A stretch of DNA of 64,000 nucleotides, from positions 62,001-126,000 of the forward strand of contig NZ_JAPMIT010000003.1 of the NCBI RefSeq assembly GCF_026410545.1, written 5' to 3'. A program made the position numbers and the translations under genes. How positions within the stretch are numbered: the stretch's first letter is position 1; the number at the start of each line of letters is the position of its first letter. Of this stretch, positions 62,012-64,000 are shown one piece after another. Below the pieces are notes generated by a model that saw nothing but the letters and a program-made list of their open reading frames with translations, searched no databases and was not told where the DNA came from. Source of the stretch: Microbacterium sp. STN6. GTDB lineage: Bacteria; Actinomycetota; Actinomycetes; Actinomycetales; Microbacteriaceae.

Positions 62012-64000
62012 ATGCCGCCGCACGCCTTCCCCCTTGTGGACGCCGGCGACATTCGCCGCCTCGTCGGCACCGGCGCGTTCGAGCGGGCTCGCCCGTATGC
62101 GCGCAACGGCGCGGTGCTCGCCCTCGACTGGGATTCGGGTGCCGGAGTGCTGCGCGGCGAGGTGCAGGGCGGCGATGTCAACACGTACCAGTGCCGCATC
62201 ACCCTGAGGCCGGGGCGCCCGGGATTCCACCTGCCCGACGAGGCCGTCTGCTCGTGCCCGGTGCACCGCGACTGCAAGCACGCGGCCGCCGTGCTGCTCA
62301 CGAGCAACGCGAAGCACGTGGTCGAAGAGACCGGTGGCGCGAGCGCCGGCTGGGGCCCGGCAGGGGGTACGGATGCCGCGGGTCGCGCCAATGCGGTGCG
62401 TGGCATCGGTTCGGCGGGCGATGCCGCGGGCCGCGCTGCCGCGAGCCACGATGCCGCTGGCGGCGAGGCAGGGGCGGATGCCGCGGGCGGGCTCGCGCGC
62501 AGCGCGGCCGGCCCCGCGGCGACGTGGCGAGCCGCTCTCGGGCCGTTGGCGGAGGCGGCGCGGGGCGCATCCGCTGGCAGGGTCATCGGCGAGGGCAGGC
62601 CCGGCGACGACGCTCCCGCGGCGCTCGCCCTGCAGTTCGAGGTGCGCGAGAAGGCGCGCGTCGCCCGCGGTCGGTGGCAGCGCGCGGGTGCGACGACCGT
62701 GCCGGCGACCGTCGACTCGGTCGGCCCCCTGCGCATCACCATGCGGCCGGTCAAGCGCGGCACGAGCGGCCGCTGGACGACGAGCGGGCTGAACTGGTCG
62801 ACCCTGCCGCACCAGCTCAACCGCATGAACCTCGACCCCGCGCAACTGCGCTGGTTCAGCAACATCGCCGCCCTCGCCAGAACACAGCCGGGCCTCTACT
62901 TCGGCCAGGACCCCGACCGCATCATTCTCGACGACTTCCCCAGCCCCCTGCTGTGGCGCCTTCTCGCGGACGCGCCGTCTCTCGGCATCGAACTCGTCAG
63001 CAATCGCAAGGATGGCCGCATCGCCGTCGCCTCCGCCGCCTCCGTCGGGCTCGACGCCTCGTACGGGCCCGCTGCCACGGCGGGCCCCAGCACTGCTGCG
63101 GGGGCCGCTGCCGGGCCCGCTGCCGAGGCTGACCCCGGCGCCGAAGCCGCTGCCGCACCCGACCTGCCGTCGGCATCCGCCGCTCTGCGCCTGCGCACCT
63201 CGGTGCAGCTCGACGGCGCCGACGTCGAGCACACCGCGGTCTCACCCATCGGCGACCACGGCCTCTACATGGTCGTCTGGCAACCCGAGCCGCTGCTCAC
63301 GCTCGCGCCCGTGACGACCCCGCTCACCGACGAGCACCGCCGCCTGTTGCGCGGCGACGTGATCGAGATTCCACCCGACGACGTCGACGAGTTTCTGGCG
63401 GAGATCTACCCCTCGCTCCGCCGCGCCGTCGCCGTCACGAGCGCGGATTCCTCCGTCGAGTTCCCCGAGATCGCTCCGCCCACCCTCGTGCTGACCGCTA
63501 CATTCCAGCCGAAGCATGTACTCAGGCTCGAGTGGCAGTGGGAGTATCCGCGGGGCCGCTCCAGCATCCGCGTCTCGCTCACGCCGCAGCGCGGCGAGCG
63601 AGTCGCCCGCGACGACGATGCCGAGCTGGCCGCACTCGCCTCCGCCACCCGGGCCCTCGAAGGCCAGGCGCCGATCGCCCTGCCCGCGACGCTCAACGAC
63701 ATCGCCGCCGCCGAATTCACCGAACACGTGCTGCCCCGCCTCGAGAACGCCGACGGCGTGCGCGTCGAGATCGTCGGCGAGCGTCCCGACTACCGCGAGC
63801 TGCACGAGACGCCGACGCTGCGCGTCTCCACGGTCGAGACCGACCAGAACGACTGGTTCGACCTCGGCGTCATCGTGCATGTCGAGGGCCGCGAGGTGCC
63901 GTTCACCGACCTCTTCGCGGCGCTCTCCCGCGGCGTGCCGAAGCTCATGCTCATCGACCGCACCTACCTGTCGCTGCGCCAGCCCATCTTCGACAAGCTG
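62012..64000 (+). CDS. SWIM zinc-finger protein, probable SNF2-type helicase (3' end outside window)
   Basis: Open from ATG at 62012 to the window edge, 663 codons. A SWIM motif near residues 78-89 (CSCPVHRDCKH) matches the N-terminus of SWIM-SNF2 DEAD/DEAH helicases. Two Ala/Gly-rich low-complexity inserts (about residues 105-175 and 345-390) lie around the conserved beta-rich N-terminal region. The last visible residues (PKLMLIDRTYLSLRQPIFDKL region) resemble the segment before the helicase core. The ATPase motifs would lie beyond the window, so the helicase assignment is an inference. Confidence 0.75.
   Translation, partial: MPPHAFPLVDAGDIRRLVGTGAFERARPYARNGAVLALDWDSGAGVLRGEVQGGDVNTYQCRITLRPGRPGFHLPDEAVCSCPVHRDCKHAAAVLLTSNAKHVVEETGGASAGWGPAGGTDAAGRANAVRGIGSAGDAAGRAAASHDAAGGEAGADAAGGLARSAAGPAATWRAALGPLAEAARGASAGRVIGEGRPGDDAPAALALQFEVREKARVARGRWQRAGATTVPATVDSVGPLRITMRPVKRGTSGRWTTSGLNWSTLPHQLNRMNLDPAQLRWFSNIAALARTQPGLYFGQDPDRIILDDFPSPLLWRLLADAPSLGIELVSNRKDGRIAVASAASVGLDASYGPAATAGPSTAAGAAAGPAAEADPGAEAAAAPDLPSASAALRLRTSVQLDGADVEHTAVSPIGDHGLYMVVWQPEPLLTLAPVTTPLTDEHRRLLRGDVIEIPPDDVDEFLAEIYPSLRRAVAVTSADSSVEFPEIAPPTLVLTATFQPKHVLRLEWQWEYPRGRSSIRVSLTPQRGERVARDDDAELAALASATRALEGQAPIALPATLNDIAAAEFTEHVLPRLENADGVRVEIVGERPDYRELHETPTLRVSTVETDQNDWFDLGVIVHVEGREVPFTDLFAALSRGVPKLMLIDRTYLSLRQPIFDKL

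Noticed and set aside
61996-63132. Plus-strand open frame of 378 codons over the SWIM gene
   Set aside because: Arg/Gly/Ala-rich, out of frame with the SWIM motif. The frame starting at 62012 gives the Cys/His finger and stays open to the window end.

Overview
The window looks like a high-GC actinobacterium, most likely a member of the Microbacteriaceae. This is an inference from the very high GC, GTG starts, GTGA/ATGA gene overlaps, sugar ABC importers without their own ATPase, LacI-controlled sugar loci and an interspersed repeat built on GGTTTCGAGACG...CTCAACCCG. It is a roughly 60 kb catabolic island for L-rhamnose-containing glycans or glycosides, followed by an L-lactate module and a few ordinary genes.

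Layout. 1-1224: end of a sugar importer (two permeases). 1275-7184 (minus): GH78 alpha-L-rhamnosidase, two permeases and a binding lipoprotein, with a divergent LacI regulator (7445-8503). 8527-10678: a GH43-type hydrolase divergent from its own LacI regulator. 10622-15109 (minus): esterase, binding lipoprotein and two permeases. 15221-23995: a mirror-symmetric block, GH78 <- | -> LacI, LacI <- | -> GH78, with the same operator in both divergent gaps. 23995-32635: nine tightly coupled genes (LLM flavin oxidoreductase, Gfo/Idh/MocA dehydrogenase, VOC protein, enolase-superfamily dehydratase, 2-hydroxyacid dehydrogenase, amidohydrolase/lactonase, ABM protein, FAH-family hydrolase, aldehyde dehydrogenase). 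I cannot assign these to a described pathway. 32829-39711: another complete importer, a GH78 and a LacI regulator. 39759-40826: an HxlR/flavin oxidoreductase pair, probably unrelated to sugar use. 40830-43878 (minus): L-rhamnonate dehydratase with a Gfo/Idh/MocA protein and an SDR. 44106-47120: a 1004-residue Tat-exported six-hairpin protein. 47274-56465: the phosphorylative rhamnose operon (isomerase, esterase, aldolase/dehydrogenase fusion, kinase, GH78). 56748-59567: FadR-type GntR regulator, L-lactate dehydrogenase and a small unknown protein. 59631-64000: SGNH hydrolase, NERD protein and the start of a SWIM/SNF2-type protein that runs off the window.

How the parts fit. Rhamnosides, possibly acylated, would be imported by four CUT1 importers that must borrow an ATPase from elsewhere. 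Five GH78 enzymes and two related esterases would trim them. Free L-rhamnose could then enter the isomerase-kinase-aldolase route, giving L-lactaldehyde and lactate, which the adjacent lactate dehydrogenase would finish. It could also enter an oxidative route through L-rhamnonate. A family of LacI half-sites (TGAA-NCGN-TTCA and close variants) precedes most transcription units and ties the island together.

A second theme is low-complexity growth inside genes. There is a run of 21 CAG codons in the GntR regulator, a roughly 80-residue insertion of the interspersed repeat inside the rhamnulokinase gene, Pro/Ser/Ala repeats in a GH78, and Ala-rich tracts in the NERD and SWIM proteins. No rRNA, tRNA, IS element, phage gene or CRISPR array was recognised.
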